Shown: one piece after another, positions 7,419-14,645 of the stretch
Layout: the number at the start of each line of letters is the position of its first letter
Position numbering within the stretch: position 1 is the first letter of the stretch
Made by a program: the position numbers and the translations under genes
Notes under the pieces: generated by a model
Databases searched by the model: none
Told to the model about the DNA's origin: nothing
What the model saw: only the letters and a program-made list of their open reading frames with translations
Assembly (NCBI GenBank): GCA_964617565.1
Contig: CAZTYH010000067.1
Coordinates: 1-18,069 of the forward strand
Source of the DNA: JAKJGV01 sp964617565
Lineage (GTDB): Bacteria > Verrucomicrobiota > Kiritimatiellia > CAIQIC01 > JAGNIJ01
Direction of reading: 5' to 3'
Length of the DNA: 18,069 nucleotides

Positions 7419-8717
7419 ATGAATGCATATAACCTGGTAAGCCTGGCTGGATTGTTTTTACTGATGGCCCTGGCGTGGCTTTTTTCCACCAACCGGCGGG
7501 AGGTAAACCTTCGCGTGATCTGCGGCGGCGTCGCTATGCAACTGGTATTCGGCGCCTTCATCTTTCTTGTGCCCGCCGGATCCGCTTTCTTCCTCGCCAT
7601 GAGCCGTGCCGTCGTTCGAGTACTCGACACGGCGCTGGACGGAGCCCGCTTCTGTTTCGGGCCACTCGCCATCCCGCCGGGATCCGAAGGCTCGCTGGGT
7701 TTCATCCTGACGTTCCAGGGACTTGCCACGATCATCTTTTTCGCTTCGCTGATGAACATCCTCTACTTTCTCCGGATCATGCCTGTCATCGTGAAGGCTT
7801 TCGCCCGCGTTTTCACCCGGCTGATGGGCGTGAGCGGGGCCGAATCGCTCTGCGCGGCAAGCAACATCTTCGTCGGCATTGAATCCGCCACAACGGTGTT
7901 GCCCTACCTCGAACGCATGACGCGCTCGGAAATCTGCACCATTCTCACGGCGGGCCTCGCAACCATCGCATCCACCGTGCTCGGCCTGTACGTCCTGCTC
8001 CTGCACCAGACCTTTCCACAGATCGCTGCGCACCTGATCAGCGCCTCCCTCCTTTCGGCGCCCGCCGCGCTGGTAATGTCCAAAATCCTTCTGCCGGAGA
8101 CGGGAAAGCCGGAAACGCTCGGCCGCGTGGTTGCTCCGCACTACGAACGCGAAGCAAACGTGATCGAAGCCGCGATCCGCGGCGCAACGGCAGGCGGACG
8201 GTTGATGCTGGGCGTTATCGTCATGCTGATGGCGTTCCTCGGACTGGTGGGATTGCTGAATCTCGGACTGGATGGCCTGTCGGGCTTTGTTGAGCAATGG
8301 ACAAGCGTCGCGCTGAACCTGAGACTGGAAAACATTCTTGCCTATATTTTCACCCCGCTGGCCCTGGTCATCGGGGTGCCGCCCGCGGACGCGTTCGAAG
8401 TGGGCCGTCTTCTCGGCATGCGGGCGATCATGACTGAAATTCCGGCCTACCAGGAACTGGCGCGGTTGATTGCCGAGGGCACATTCAGCGATGGGCGCAG
8501 CGCGGTTCTCGCGAGTTATGCGTTGTGCGGATTCGCCCATGTCGCCAGCATCGCGATATTTGTCGGCGGGATCGCCGCGCTGGCGCCGGGTCAGACCGAG
8601 ACGCTCGCAAAGGTCGCGCTACGCGCGCTGGCGGCGGCGACACTGGCATGCCTCATGACGGCAGCGGTGGCGGGAACGTTTTACGGGTACGGCTCGCTGC
8701 TTTTTGCGATGCCGTGA
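7419..8717 (+). CDS. CNT-family (NupC-like) nucleoside transporter, divergent substrate site
   Basis: A 432-residue concentrative nucleoside transporter homologue in the inner membrane. Domain order fits the family: an N-terminal three-helix region with FSTNRREVNLRVICGGVAMQLVFGAF (22-47), the gate domain with FASLMNILYFL (108-118), the first hairpin region GVSGAESLCAASNIFVG (137-153), MTRSEICTILTAGLATIASTVLGLYV (167-192), and the C-terminal TEIPAYQEL (339-347) and SYALCGFAHVASIAIFVGGIAALAP (366-390). Residues that contact nucleoside in known members are changed (see findings). The start is the ATG at 7419, preceded by GGAGGCG; the reading frame stays open upstream, but that stretch overlaps the preceding gene. 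It ends the + strand block at a hairpin. Confidence 0.85.
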   Translation: MNAYNLVSLAGLFLLMALAWLFSTNRREVNLRVICGGVAMQLVFGAFIFLVPAGSAFFLAMSRAVVRVLDTALDGARFCFGPLAIPPGSEGSLGFILTFQGLATIIFFASLMNILYFLRIMPVIVKAFARVFTRLMGVSGAESLCAASNIFVGIESATTVLPYLERMTRSEICTILTAGLATIASTVLGLYVLLLHQTFPQIAAHLISASLLSAPAALVMSKILLPETGKPETLGRVVAPHYEREANVIEAAIRGATAGGRLMLGVIVMLMAFLGLVGLLNLGLDGLSGFVEQWTSVALNLRLENILAYIFTPLALVIGVPPADAFEVGRLLGMRAIMTEIPAYQELARLIAEGTFSDGRSAVLASYALCGFAHVASIAIFVGGIAALAPGQTETLAKVALRALAAATLACLMTAAVAGTFYGYGSLLFAMP

Positions 8718-8741
8718 GCGATAGATCTTGCTTCGAAGTTC

Positions 8742-8775
8742 AATGTTGAACGTTGAACGCTCAACGTTCGATGTT
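8742..8775. terminator. Long hairpin between convergent genes, built of GTTGAACG units
   Basis: Between the stop codons of two converging genes lies GAACGTTGA-ACGC-TCAACGTTC (8748-8769), a perfect 9-bp stem with a 4-base loop. The stem extends to about 15 bp (8742-8756 with 8761-8775) if three G-U pairs are allowed in the + strand RNA. The left side consists of tandem near-copies of TTCAA/TTGAACG. There is no U-run after the stem, so it is not a textbook intrinsic terminator, but its position suits a bidirectional transcript end. It could instead be one copy of an interspersed repeat family. Confidence 0.55.
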
Positions 8776-8776
8776 C

Positions 8777-9640
8777 TTAAAATCCCGGCATGCCCATATC
8801 CACGCGAGGTGCGAGACGAGGCACATAGCCATTCTTCTCCATGAGCCCCTGCCCTTCCCGCCCGCGAACAAACCGGATGAAGTCGAATGCCGCATCCGAA
8901 GTCTTTCCGGTAATCGTGTAGAGGCGCAAACCGCGCGCGTAGGGATAGAGTCCTTCGTTCACACTGACGGCATTGGCGGGAATACCGTTGACCTGAAGCG
9001 CGGTCACTCCCCTTTTCGGCACAAGGGTCATGCCCGTATATCCGATGCCATTCGGATTGCCCGCGATTTCATCTGCGATTTCATGATAGGTGTGCAACTG
9101 CGTTGCGGTCTTCGCATAAGGCCGGTTGTCCATCGCCAGTTCCTGGAAACCGAGATAGGTCCCGGAAACCGGGTCGCGGATATACAGGTCAATCGCCCCA
9201 TCCTTGCCGCCGACTTCCTTCCAATTCGTGATGGCGCCGGTGAAGATATCGCGAATCTGCGCGTGGGTCAGGCTTCGCACCGGATTCTTTGAGTTCACGA
9301 TCACCGCGACGCCGTAATAACCGAGAAAGTTACTGCGAAGACGGACGTTCTTGGTCCGCGCGAGCCTGAGCTCGTCCTCGTTTGCAATGCGGGAGGCGGA
9401 GGCAATATCGCAATCCCCGCTCAACAAAGCGCGTATGCCATCGCCGCTCCCCTCCGTACCCAACTCGAACTCGATCTCCGGGTTGGCCTGCTGAAACGAC
9501 TTGATCAACAACGGGCCGAGTTCTTCCCCGAAGGTATTCGAGCCTCGAATACGTACCACTGTCTTCGCTTCTTCCGCGAGAGCCATCGCGGCCACTCCCG
9601 CAAACATCGCCGCTGCCAGTAACGCTATGTGCTTCTTCAT
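8777..9640 (-). CDS. PstS-like periplasmic phosphate-binding protein
   Basis: A 287-residue solute-binding protein of the PstS family (PBP_like_2 fold), acting in the periplasm. Seen: signal peptide MKKHIALLAAAMFAGVAAMALA|E, then IRGSNTFGEELGPLLIKSFQ (31-50), GTEGSGDGIRALLSGDCDIASASR (61-84), GYYGVAVIVNSKNPVRSLTHAQIRDIFTGAITNWKEVGG and RDPVSGTYLGFQEL. These are the anion-binding loops of PstS, and the GSGDG and SR residues are kept. The start overlaps the stop of the upstream transporter gene as ATGA, with a GGGAG ribosome-binding site 7 bases before it, so the two are translationally coupled. No pstC, pstA or pstB lies alongside, which is unusual. It may deliver phosphate to a distant Pst system, sense phosphate, or serve the OPA transporter. 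Confidence 0.85.
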   Translation of the reverse strand: MKKHIALLAAAMFAGVAAMALAEEAKTVVRIRGSNTFGEELGPLLIKSFQQANPEIEFELGTEGSGDGIRALLSGDCDIASASRIANEDELRLARTKNVRLRSNFLGYYGVAVIVNSKNPVRSLTHAQIRDIFTGAITNWKEVGGKDGAIDLYIRDPVSGTYLGFQELAMDNRPYAKTATQLHTYHEIADEIAGNPNGIGYTGMTLVPKRGVTALQVNGIPANAVSVNEGLYPYARGLRLYTITGKTSDAAFDFIRFVRGREGQGLMEKNGYVPRLAPRVDMGMPGF

Positions 9641-11025
9641 CCCACCGCTCCCGCCCGATGCTCACGCATCAAGGCCTTCTGTTTCCGGATCAACAGAACC
9701 ATCGCGGTGCCGCCGATCAGACCGAAGGCGGACATCGCCGGATACCACGCATTCCAGCCGTAGCGATCAATCAGCCAACCGGTCATCGGCAAGGCAAGCG
9801 ACGCGCCGTAGTACTGGAAAGAATCAATCACGCCCGACGCAAAACCGGCCATTTTTTTGCCGCCGATATCCATGGGCGCCGCGGAACCGACGATCGAGTG
9901 CGTCGCGTTGACCGCAAGGGAAATCGCGATCAGAAAACTGCAACCCAGAACGATGCCGAACGGCGTCGGCCCGACAACACCCGTAAAGATCACGATGGCC
10001 GCGATAACGATGATGACCGTCAACAGGTAATACAATCCCATCGCAACCGGTGCGCGATGGCCCTTGAAGAATTTGTCCGAGACAATACCGGCGCCCAGCG
10101 AACCGAACACCGCGACCATCGGCATCAGGTTCATCGTCCAGAAAACGGCGGCGGGCTTGGCCTTCATGTCCAGGCCCAGCTGATCCACGAAATAGAGTAC
10201 GGCGAGCTGGTCTGAACTATGCCTCACCGCACCCGTGCAGGCGTATGCGATCGCGTAGAACCAGATCAGCGGATGCGTGAATATCGTAACGAACGATTTT
10301 TTCAGGCTGATCCGCACGCCCTCGGAATTATCCACTTCGTCCTCGATCGCACCGTGAAATCCGGCTTCCTCCGGAGTCTCTTTCACCGCGAGCGCGAGGA
10401 ACACCGCGACGGCGGCGGTAATGATCGGCGGGATGATAAACAGCAGGCGCCAGGTGCCGGGAGCGACGATCCATATCCCGATCGTGAAGCCGGCGAGGAT
10501 GAAGGGGGCCAGGTTATTGATCGCAAATTGTCCGGCCTGAATCATGAAGCCGAAAATACCGGAGAACGTGCCGCGCTCCGTGCGATGGAACCATGCGGCG
10601 TTGATCTTGATCATTCCCGGCGCGCCATAGGATTGGAAGTATCCGTTGATCAGTGCGATCAGGCCGAAGGTCGCAACCGAACCGACAAAGGAAGAGAAGC
10701 CGAAAACAAGGTTCATCAGGATCGTGCCGACGGCGCCAATCAACATCGCGATCTTTCCGCCGATCCGGTCCGTCAGTAATCCGTTGATCAATTGCCCCGT
10801 TCCATAGGCAAGGGTCCAGGCCGCGAATATCCGGGTAATGTCCGAGATGCTGAAGCCGAATTCTTCCTGCAGATAGGGCGTGGCGAACCGGAAGTTGTAA
10901 CGGCACATGTAATAGGAGGCATAGAGCAGGCCGATGGCCGCCCAGTTCAATCCCCTTCGGGGGCGAAAGCCCTTCGGGTGATTGACAACAAAACCGGCGT
11001 CTTCCGATGTAGATGTATGCGTCAT
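9637..11025 (-). CDS. OPA-family (GlpT/UhpT-like) organophosphate:phosphate antiporter, MFS
   Basis: A 462-residue, 12-helix major facilitator protein. Seen: YASYYMCRYNFRFATPYLQEEFGFS (35-59), the OPA signature around the first substrate arginine (R42, matching GlpT R45). TLAYGTGQLINGLLTDRIGGK (71-91) is the MFS loop 2-3 motif. ACTGAVRHSSDQLAVLYFVD (262-281) holds R268, the likely match of GlpT R269. GFASGVIDSFQYYGASLALPMTGWLIDRYGW lies near the C-terminus. Keeping both arginines argues for a phosphorylated substrate such as glycerol-3-phosphate or a sugar phosphate, exchanged for phosphate. Which substrate cannot be told; the lysine next to the first arginine in GlpT is Tyr43 here. It is the first gene of a two-gene unit with the PstS-like gene. 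No clear ribosome-binding site precedes the ATG. Confidence 0.85.
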   Translation of the reverse strand: MTHTSTSEDAGFVVNHPKGFRPRRGLNWAAIGLLYASYYMCRYNFRFATPYLQEEFGFSISDITRIFAAWTLAYGTGQLINGLLTDRIGGKIAMLIGAVGTILMNLVFGFSSFVGSVATFGLIALINGYFQSYGAPGMIKINAAWFHRTERGTFSGIFGFMIQAGQFAINNLAPFILAGFTIGIWIVAPGTWRLLFIIPPIITAAVAVFLALAVKETPEEAGFHGAIEDEVDNSEGVRISLKKSFVTIFTHPLIWFYAIAYACTGAVRHSSDQLAVLYFVDQLGLDMKAKPAAVFWTMNLMPMVAVFGSLGAGIVSDKFFKGHRAPVAMGLYYLLTVIIVIAAIVIFTGVVGPTPFGIVLGCSFLIAISLAVNATHSIVGSAAPMDIGGKKMAGFASGVIDSFQYYGASLALPMTGWLIDRYGWNAWYPAMSAFGLIGGTAMVLLIRKQKALMREHRAGAVG

Positions 11026-11048
11026 AGGTTTAAGTGGCCGATGGCTTG

Positions 11049-11077
11049 ATTTAAACGGATATGCATAAAAGCTGCAA
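11049..11077 (-). promoter_or_regulatory. Candidate promoter for the OPA transporter-PstS operon
   Basis: Reading the minus strand, TTGCAG (11072-11077) and TTAAAT (11049-11054) are spaced by 17 bases in the short gap upstream of the transporter ATG. The predicted start near 11042 leaves a leader of about 16 bases with no Shine-Dalgarno. The hexamers match consensus only partly. No Pho-box-like direct repeats were recognised. Confidence 0.35.
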
Positions 11078-11094
11078 TCGTAAATGGCATTCCT

Positions 11095-13713
11095 TCAGTC
11101 CCTGCCCTGGTAAACCATGGCTACCTGCTTCATGGAATCCGCCCTTAAAATAATCCGCTCGTCACCGCGGACTTCTGACCCGTGCACAACCTTCACAACA
11201 TCAGCCAGCGCGGCGGCGTCCGGCATCAGATCGGTCAGCCTGTTCGGCAACGAAAGCAGCAAGGATTCGTTTATCACGCAACCTTCCTTTGAAGGGGAAA
11301 GGCCTATATAGAGCATGCCCATCTCGACGATGTCATTGAAATAGTGCGTACCCAGCGACAGGTCGGGCATCAATCGCTCATGCATACGGGCGATTTCACA
11401 GATAACGCTCACCGTGTTGATTTCTGAAAAAGAAACCGGAACCCCCAGCGATGCCATGCGTGTTCCCCATCGCCCGGGACCGAGCAGCAGGATGCTCTTT
11501 GCCGCATGCGGTGGTTTGCAGTGGGTCAGCCTGCCCACCAGGCGAGCCACTTCATGCCGCTCGCGCTCGGCCAATTGACCGTATGCGGAGGGCACAATAT
11601 AAATGATTCGGTCCACCGAGACGACGCGCCCGGTTCCGACGATTCCCCCGCGTGCCTTTAACAGGACATGGTCGGGCTGTATTTCCGGCATGGCGTCAGC
11701 GCCTGTCATCTCGCTTCGCACCTGCAGGGGTCGGCATTGAAGAAGGTTGATTTTGTAACGCCCATCGCCCTGGAAATTGGCTGTGAACTCCACGTCCACA
11801 TGGCACTCGTAGGTTTTTCTCAATACGCTCAACATCTCCCGCATGTCCTGCGTAAAGCGGGTTTGCCGGAAGATATGATCGAAAGCAATCAGCCTGTGTT
11901 CGTCGCCCGCGTGCTCCTGGCCGCTTTCGTCAGCAACGCTGAAGAGATTCACGGGCACGCCCGGGCATTCATGGACGACATCCATGAAATATCCAGCCCG
12001 CAACACGTTCTCGCCGAGATCCAGCAGATCCACTTTTCGCTGGGTATAGTGCCGTATTTCCTCCTCATCCCCTTCCGGCCTTTTTTCCGGGGTGTTTAAA
12101 GCGACCAGGCGCGTATAATCATCATCATGCCGCTCAACCGCCCGGGTTCCCAACCCGAAGACCAGGCGCAGCAGACCGGCATCCGGATCAATGGCCGCAT
12201 CCCAGGCGTAGGAATTGTACGACACCCCCACCCCGGCCAAATGCGGAAAGAACAAGTCCCCGCACTGCATCCCGGAGACACGCTGAACAAGCAGCGCCAT
12301 CTGCTCATCCCGATCGAGAACGCCGCGCTTCGCTCGATACGCCAGCGCCTCCCTGCTCATCGTGCTGGCGTATACGTGCCGTACTGCCCCAAGAAAGGCT
12401 TCCAACCTTTCCTCGTGCGTCCCCTGATTCACGCAAAAGACGCTTTCATATTTGCCCGAAAACGCGTTGCCGAAATTATCTTCGAGAAGCGAGCTTGACC
12501 GCACAATGATCGGACACTGCCCGAAATAATCGAGCATGTCGGAAAAGCGCTTGATGATGTAATCCGGAAACACCCCTTCCAGGATGCGCTGACGCCCTTC
12601 CTCAATATCCTCGAAAAGCGTCTCGGCTTTCATCTGTTTCCGGCGAATATCCCAGCAACCGTTCTGAACGATGAACGAATAGAAGATATCCGAACCAATA
12701 AAGAAAGAATCGTGCGCCTCCAGGATGGCTTTCCAGCGCTCGTTCGAAGCTTTAAGGATGGCGCGCGCGAGCAGCATGCCCACGGCTTTTCCACCGATGA
12801 GGCCGGACCCGATGGTACGCTTCCAGATATGAATCAGATCCGGTAACGCGAGGTACTTCCGTGCAAGCGAGAGAATGCGTTCATCGCGGGAAATCACCTG
12901 CTTCAACTGCCGCTCGAAGATACGGTCAACGACTTCCGGAGCGCAACCCCCGCGGGCATGGGTCATCAACACATCTTCCGCCTCGATAAACCGGCGATCC
13001 CACATACCCACCATGCGGTAGGATGCGGACTGAAGGCCATGCCAGGGTCCTGACGTCACCACGCTGGTGATCGTGGCGCTTTCCATGACGGGCCTGAATT
13101 CGTCTCCTTCCCATGAATGGAGCATGAACATCGTCGGGGAATAGCGCTTCGCAACCTTCAGGGGATGCACGTAGGTTTTTCCCATGTAACTGTACACGTT
13201 CAGCAGTATCTGTGTCGTGGATTCAATGGGCGCCGAGGCATGGTGCGAGTGATAATATCGAAGGACCATGAAATAACCCATCGCGCTCAGCTTCAACAAA
13301 AGCGGACAGGTGAGCATGAAGAAATTGCCGATCATCCGCTCGCTGAAATAGTCGAGAGCAAGATCAGAAAGCGAATCGAATATGTAGCAGGCATGCCCGC
13401 CGGTTCGATCAATCACTTCATGAATATGCGTAATGAACTGCTCCAACCCCTCCCCGGGATGAAGTTCAACGCGCTCAGTGACCTGATCGCTGCTGACCAA
13501 TTCACGGTGCCGTGCAAACCGGAAATAAATCACTTTCTTGCCGTTTTGCCTGGCATGACGGCAAAGAGCCTGGACGAAAGGCAGATAGTCATTCACTGCT
13601 TCGACCTGCCAGACGATGTTGTCGCCGGGCTGAATACCGTGAAGAATGTCATCCAAGCCAGGCAGGCCTGTGCTGAAATAAGGATTTGTCTCTATCCCTG
13701 AAATCGTGTCCAC
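11095..13713 (-). CDS. Degenerate KaiC-like domain fused to a PEP-synthase-type ATP-grasp domain
   Basis: An 872-residue cytoplasmic protein. Residues 11-30 (PYFSTGLPGLDDILHGIQPG) match the entry to KaiC/RecA-like domains, and IFDSLSDLALDY (111-122) resembles a Walker B strand. However, the phosphate-binding loop is absent: after PGD comes NIVWQVEAVNDYL, with no GxxGxGKT. Residues about 300-665 are the PPDK_N/PEP-synthase ATP-grasp domain: GLIGGKAVGM (304-313), IIVRSSSLLEDNFGNAFSGKYES (402-424), VEFTANF (641-647) and INLLQCRPLQ (655-664). The phosphohistidine swivel motif (GGxxSHAAI) and the PEP-binding barrel of true PEP synthase are missing. The tail (about 740-850) carries GPGRWGT, GVPVSFSEI and GTHYFNDIVEMG, blocks I know from uncharacterised PEP/pyruvate-binding-domain proteins. 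It starts at GTG without a clear ribosome-binding site; an in-frame TAA four codons upstream excludes a longer form. Confidence 0.85.
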   Translation of the reverse strand: MDTISGIETNPYFSTGLPGLDDILHGIQPGDNIVWQVEAVNDYLPFVQALCRHARQNGKKVIYFRFARHRELVSSDQVTERVELHPGEGLEQFITHIHEVIDRTGGHACYIFDSLSDLALDYFSERMIGNFFMLTCPLLLKLSAMGYFMVLRYYHSHHASAPIESTTQILLNVYSYMGKTYVHPLKVAKRYSPTMFMLHSWEGDEFRPVMESATITSVVTSGPWHGLQSASYRMVGMWDRRFIEAEDVLMTHARGGCAPEVVDRIFERQLKQVISRDERILSLARKYLALPDLIHIWKRTIGSGLIGGKAVGMLLARAILKASNERWKAILEAHDSFFIGSDIFYSFIVQNGCWDIRRKQMKAETLFEDIEEGRQRILEGVFPDYIIKRFSDMLDYFGQCPIIVRSSSLLEDNFGNAFSGKYESVFCVNQGTHEERLEAFLGAVRHVYASTMSREALAYRAKRGVLDRDEQMALLVQRVSGMQCGDLFFPHLAGVGVSYNSYAWDAAIDPDAGLLRLVFGLGTRAVERHDDDYTRLVALNTPEKRPEGDEEEIRHYTQRKVDLLDLGENVLRAGYFMDVVHECPGVPVNLFSVADESGQEHAGDEHRLIAFDHIFRQTRFTQDMREMLSVLRKTYECHVDVEFTANFQGDGRYKINLLQCRPLQVRSEMTGADAMPEIQPDHVLLKARGGIVGTGRVVSVDRIIYIVPSAYGQLAERERHEVARLVGRLTHCKPPHAAKSILLLGPGRWGTRMASLGVPVSFSEINTVSVICEIARMHERLMPDLSLGTHYFNDIVEMGMLYIGLSPSKEGCVINESLLLSLPNRLTDLMPDAAALADVVKVVHGSEVRGDERIILRADSMKQVAMVYQGRD

Positions 13714-13792
13714 AACCGAAGGTTATCATTGGGATTCTGCATCCGCAAGCGATTGAATACCACGCCCCATCGGCCAACGGGTAAATCCCAGC

Positions 13793-13822
13793 GCGGCGTA
13801 ATAAGGCCGCCTGACTTTTTTT
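13793..13822 (+). other. Small GC hairpin followed by seven T in the divergent intergenic region
   Basis: The 178 bases from 13714 to 13891 separate the divergent PEP-synthase-like and jellyroll genes. Besides the promoter listed separately, they hold GCGGC (13793-13797) and GCCGC (13806-13810) around an 8-base loop, then CTGAC and seven T. It looks like a weak intrinsic terminator for + strand RNA, but no + strand gene ends here and the T-run starts 5 bases after the stem. It may act on antisense transcription or be chance. Confidence 0.25.
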
Positions 13823-13836
13823 GTCCGCCTTCACAC

Positions 13837-13864
13837 TTGACACACCCCCTCCATTTGATAAAGC
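13837..13864 (+). promoter_or_regulatory. Probable promoter of the exported jellyroll gene
   Basis: A perfect TTGACA -35 hexamer (13837-13842) stands upstream of an AGGAGG-led gene. The best -10 at normal spacing is TAAAGC (13859-13864, 16-base spacer), which is weak; TGATAA (13856-13861) matches better but is too close. Initiation near 13871 would give a leader of about 20 bases. Confidence 0.4.
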
Positions 13865-13891
13865 TAATCATTTAGAAACAAGGAGGAAGCC

Positions 13892-14505
13892 GTGCACCAT
13901 TCCTACATGCATCGCCCTGCAGCCCTGCTTGCGCTTTCGGGCCTGCTTTTCTCAATCAGTATCTTCGCGGCATGGGACCTCGAAAATGGCGACTTTTCCG
14001 ATGGTCTTATTCATTGGAACACCGGCCTGGGCCTTCAGGGCGCAAGCTGCGAAGATATCAATGGCGACGGACGGATCGAGCTTGTCCTCGACTCAAGTCA
14101 GCTCATAGATCAAGACTCCGGCGTGATTGCCGCCCAGGATTTTTCACCCCGCTACATTCGCCTGGATGGTTACGGCATCGCCCTGCGGGCGGACATTGTT
14201 GCAACCAATCTCGAGCTTGAAGGATTCAGCGATATTCGCGCTTTCACCAAGATGGAGTTTCTGGATGCCGATTCGAACACCCTGCACACCGCTACGGTGA
14301 GCGGTGAATACGATCCCCTGCTTTACGCAACCGGCAATGTCGCCCGCCGACAGGCCGTGCTTGTCGTCAATGCCCACACCCTTGCATCCAACCTCGCTTT
14401 GATGGGAAGGACCGTGTGGAATGTGAAAAAGATTCGCGCCGGATGTTTCCTCTTCCGTTTCGATCCCACCCAGACCTTGCCTTCCGGCAAAGCCTATTTC
14501 GAGAA
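13892..14505 (+). CDS. Exported jellyroll-like protein, 3' end lost in assembly gap
   Basis: About 204 residues are visible before the frame runs into the N gap; the C-terminus is unknown. Seen: a signal peptide (hydrophobic 10-26, cleavage near SIFA|A). The mature start AWDLENGDFSDGLIHWNTG resembles the first strand of carbohydrate-binding CBM4/9-like jellyrolls. D-I-N-G-D-G-R-I-E (55-63) fits a DxNxDG calcium-binding loop. The stretch YIRLDGYGIALRADIV and later beta-type segments fit a galactose-binding-like fold. The GTG at 13892 is chosen because AGGAGG (13881-13886) is 5 bases upstream; an in-frame ATG at 13907 would be 20 bases away. Function is unknown; glycan binding at the cell surface is a guess. 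Confidence 0.65.
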
Positions 14506-14605
14506 NNNNNNNNNNNNNNNNNNNNNNNNNNNNNNNNNNNNNNNNNNNNNNNNNNNNNNNNNNNNNNNNNNNNNNNNNNNNNNNNNNNNNNNNNNNNNNN
14601 NNNNN
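14506..14605. other. Assembly gap of 100 N
   Basis: Exactly 100 undetermined bases, the conventional placeholder for a scaffold join of unknown size. The real distance, and any gene or terminator between the jellyroll protein and the HD-domain gene, cannot be known from this sequence. Confidence 0.97.
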
Positions 14606-14607
14606 TG

Positions 14608-14616
14608 TGCTATCTT
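14608..14616 (+). promoter_or_regulatory. Possible extended -10 promoter element before the HD-domain gene
   Basis: TGC followed by TATCTT (14608-14616) fits the extended -10 pattern TGnTAxxxT about 30 bases upstream of the start codon. Any -35 element would fall inside the gap. The Shine-Dalgarno AAGGAG (14635-14640) follows, 5 bases from the ATG. Confidence 0.3.
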
Positions 14617-14645
14617 GACAGTTCAGCGTTGCAGAAGGAGAGGTC

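Noticed and set aside
7458..8540. Minus-strand open frame of 360 codons opposite the CNT gene
   Set aside because: Highly charged composition typical of the reverse complement of a hydrophobic membrane protein gene.
13793..13822. Intrinsic terminator or small RNA end in the divergent intergenic region
   Set aside because: The stem is only 5 bp, the T-run is offset by 5 bases, and no + strand transcript is known to end there; kept only as a low-confidence feature.
13649..13843. Short minus-strand frame (64 codons) upstream of the PEP-synthase-like gene
   Set aside because: It overlaps that gene's start in another frame, has no ribosome-binding site, and shows no recognisable motif.
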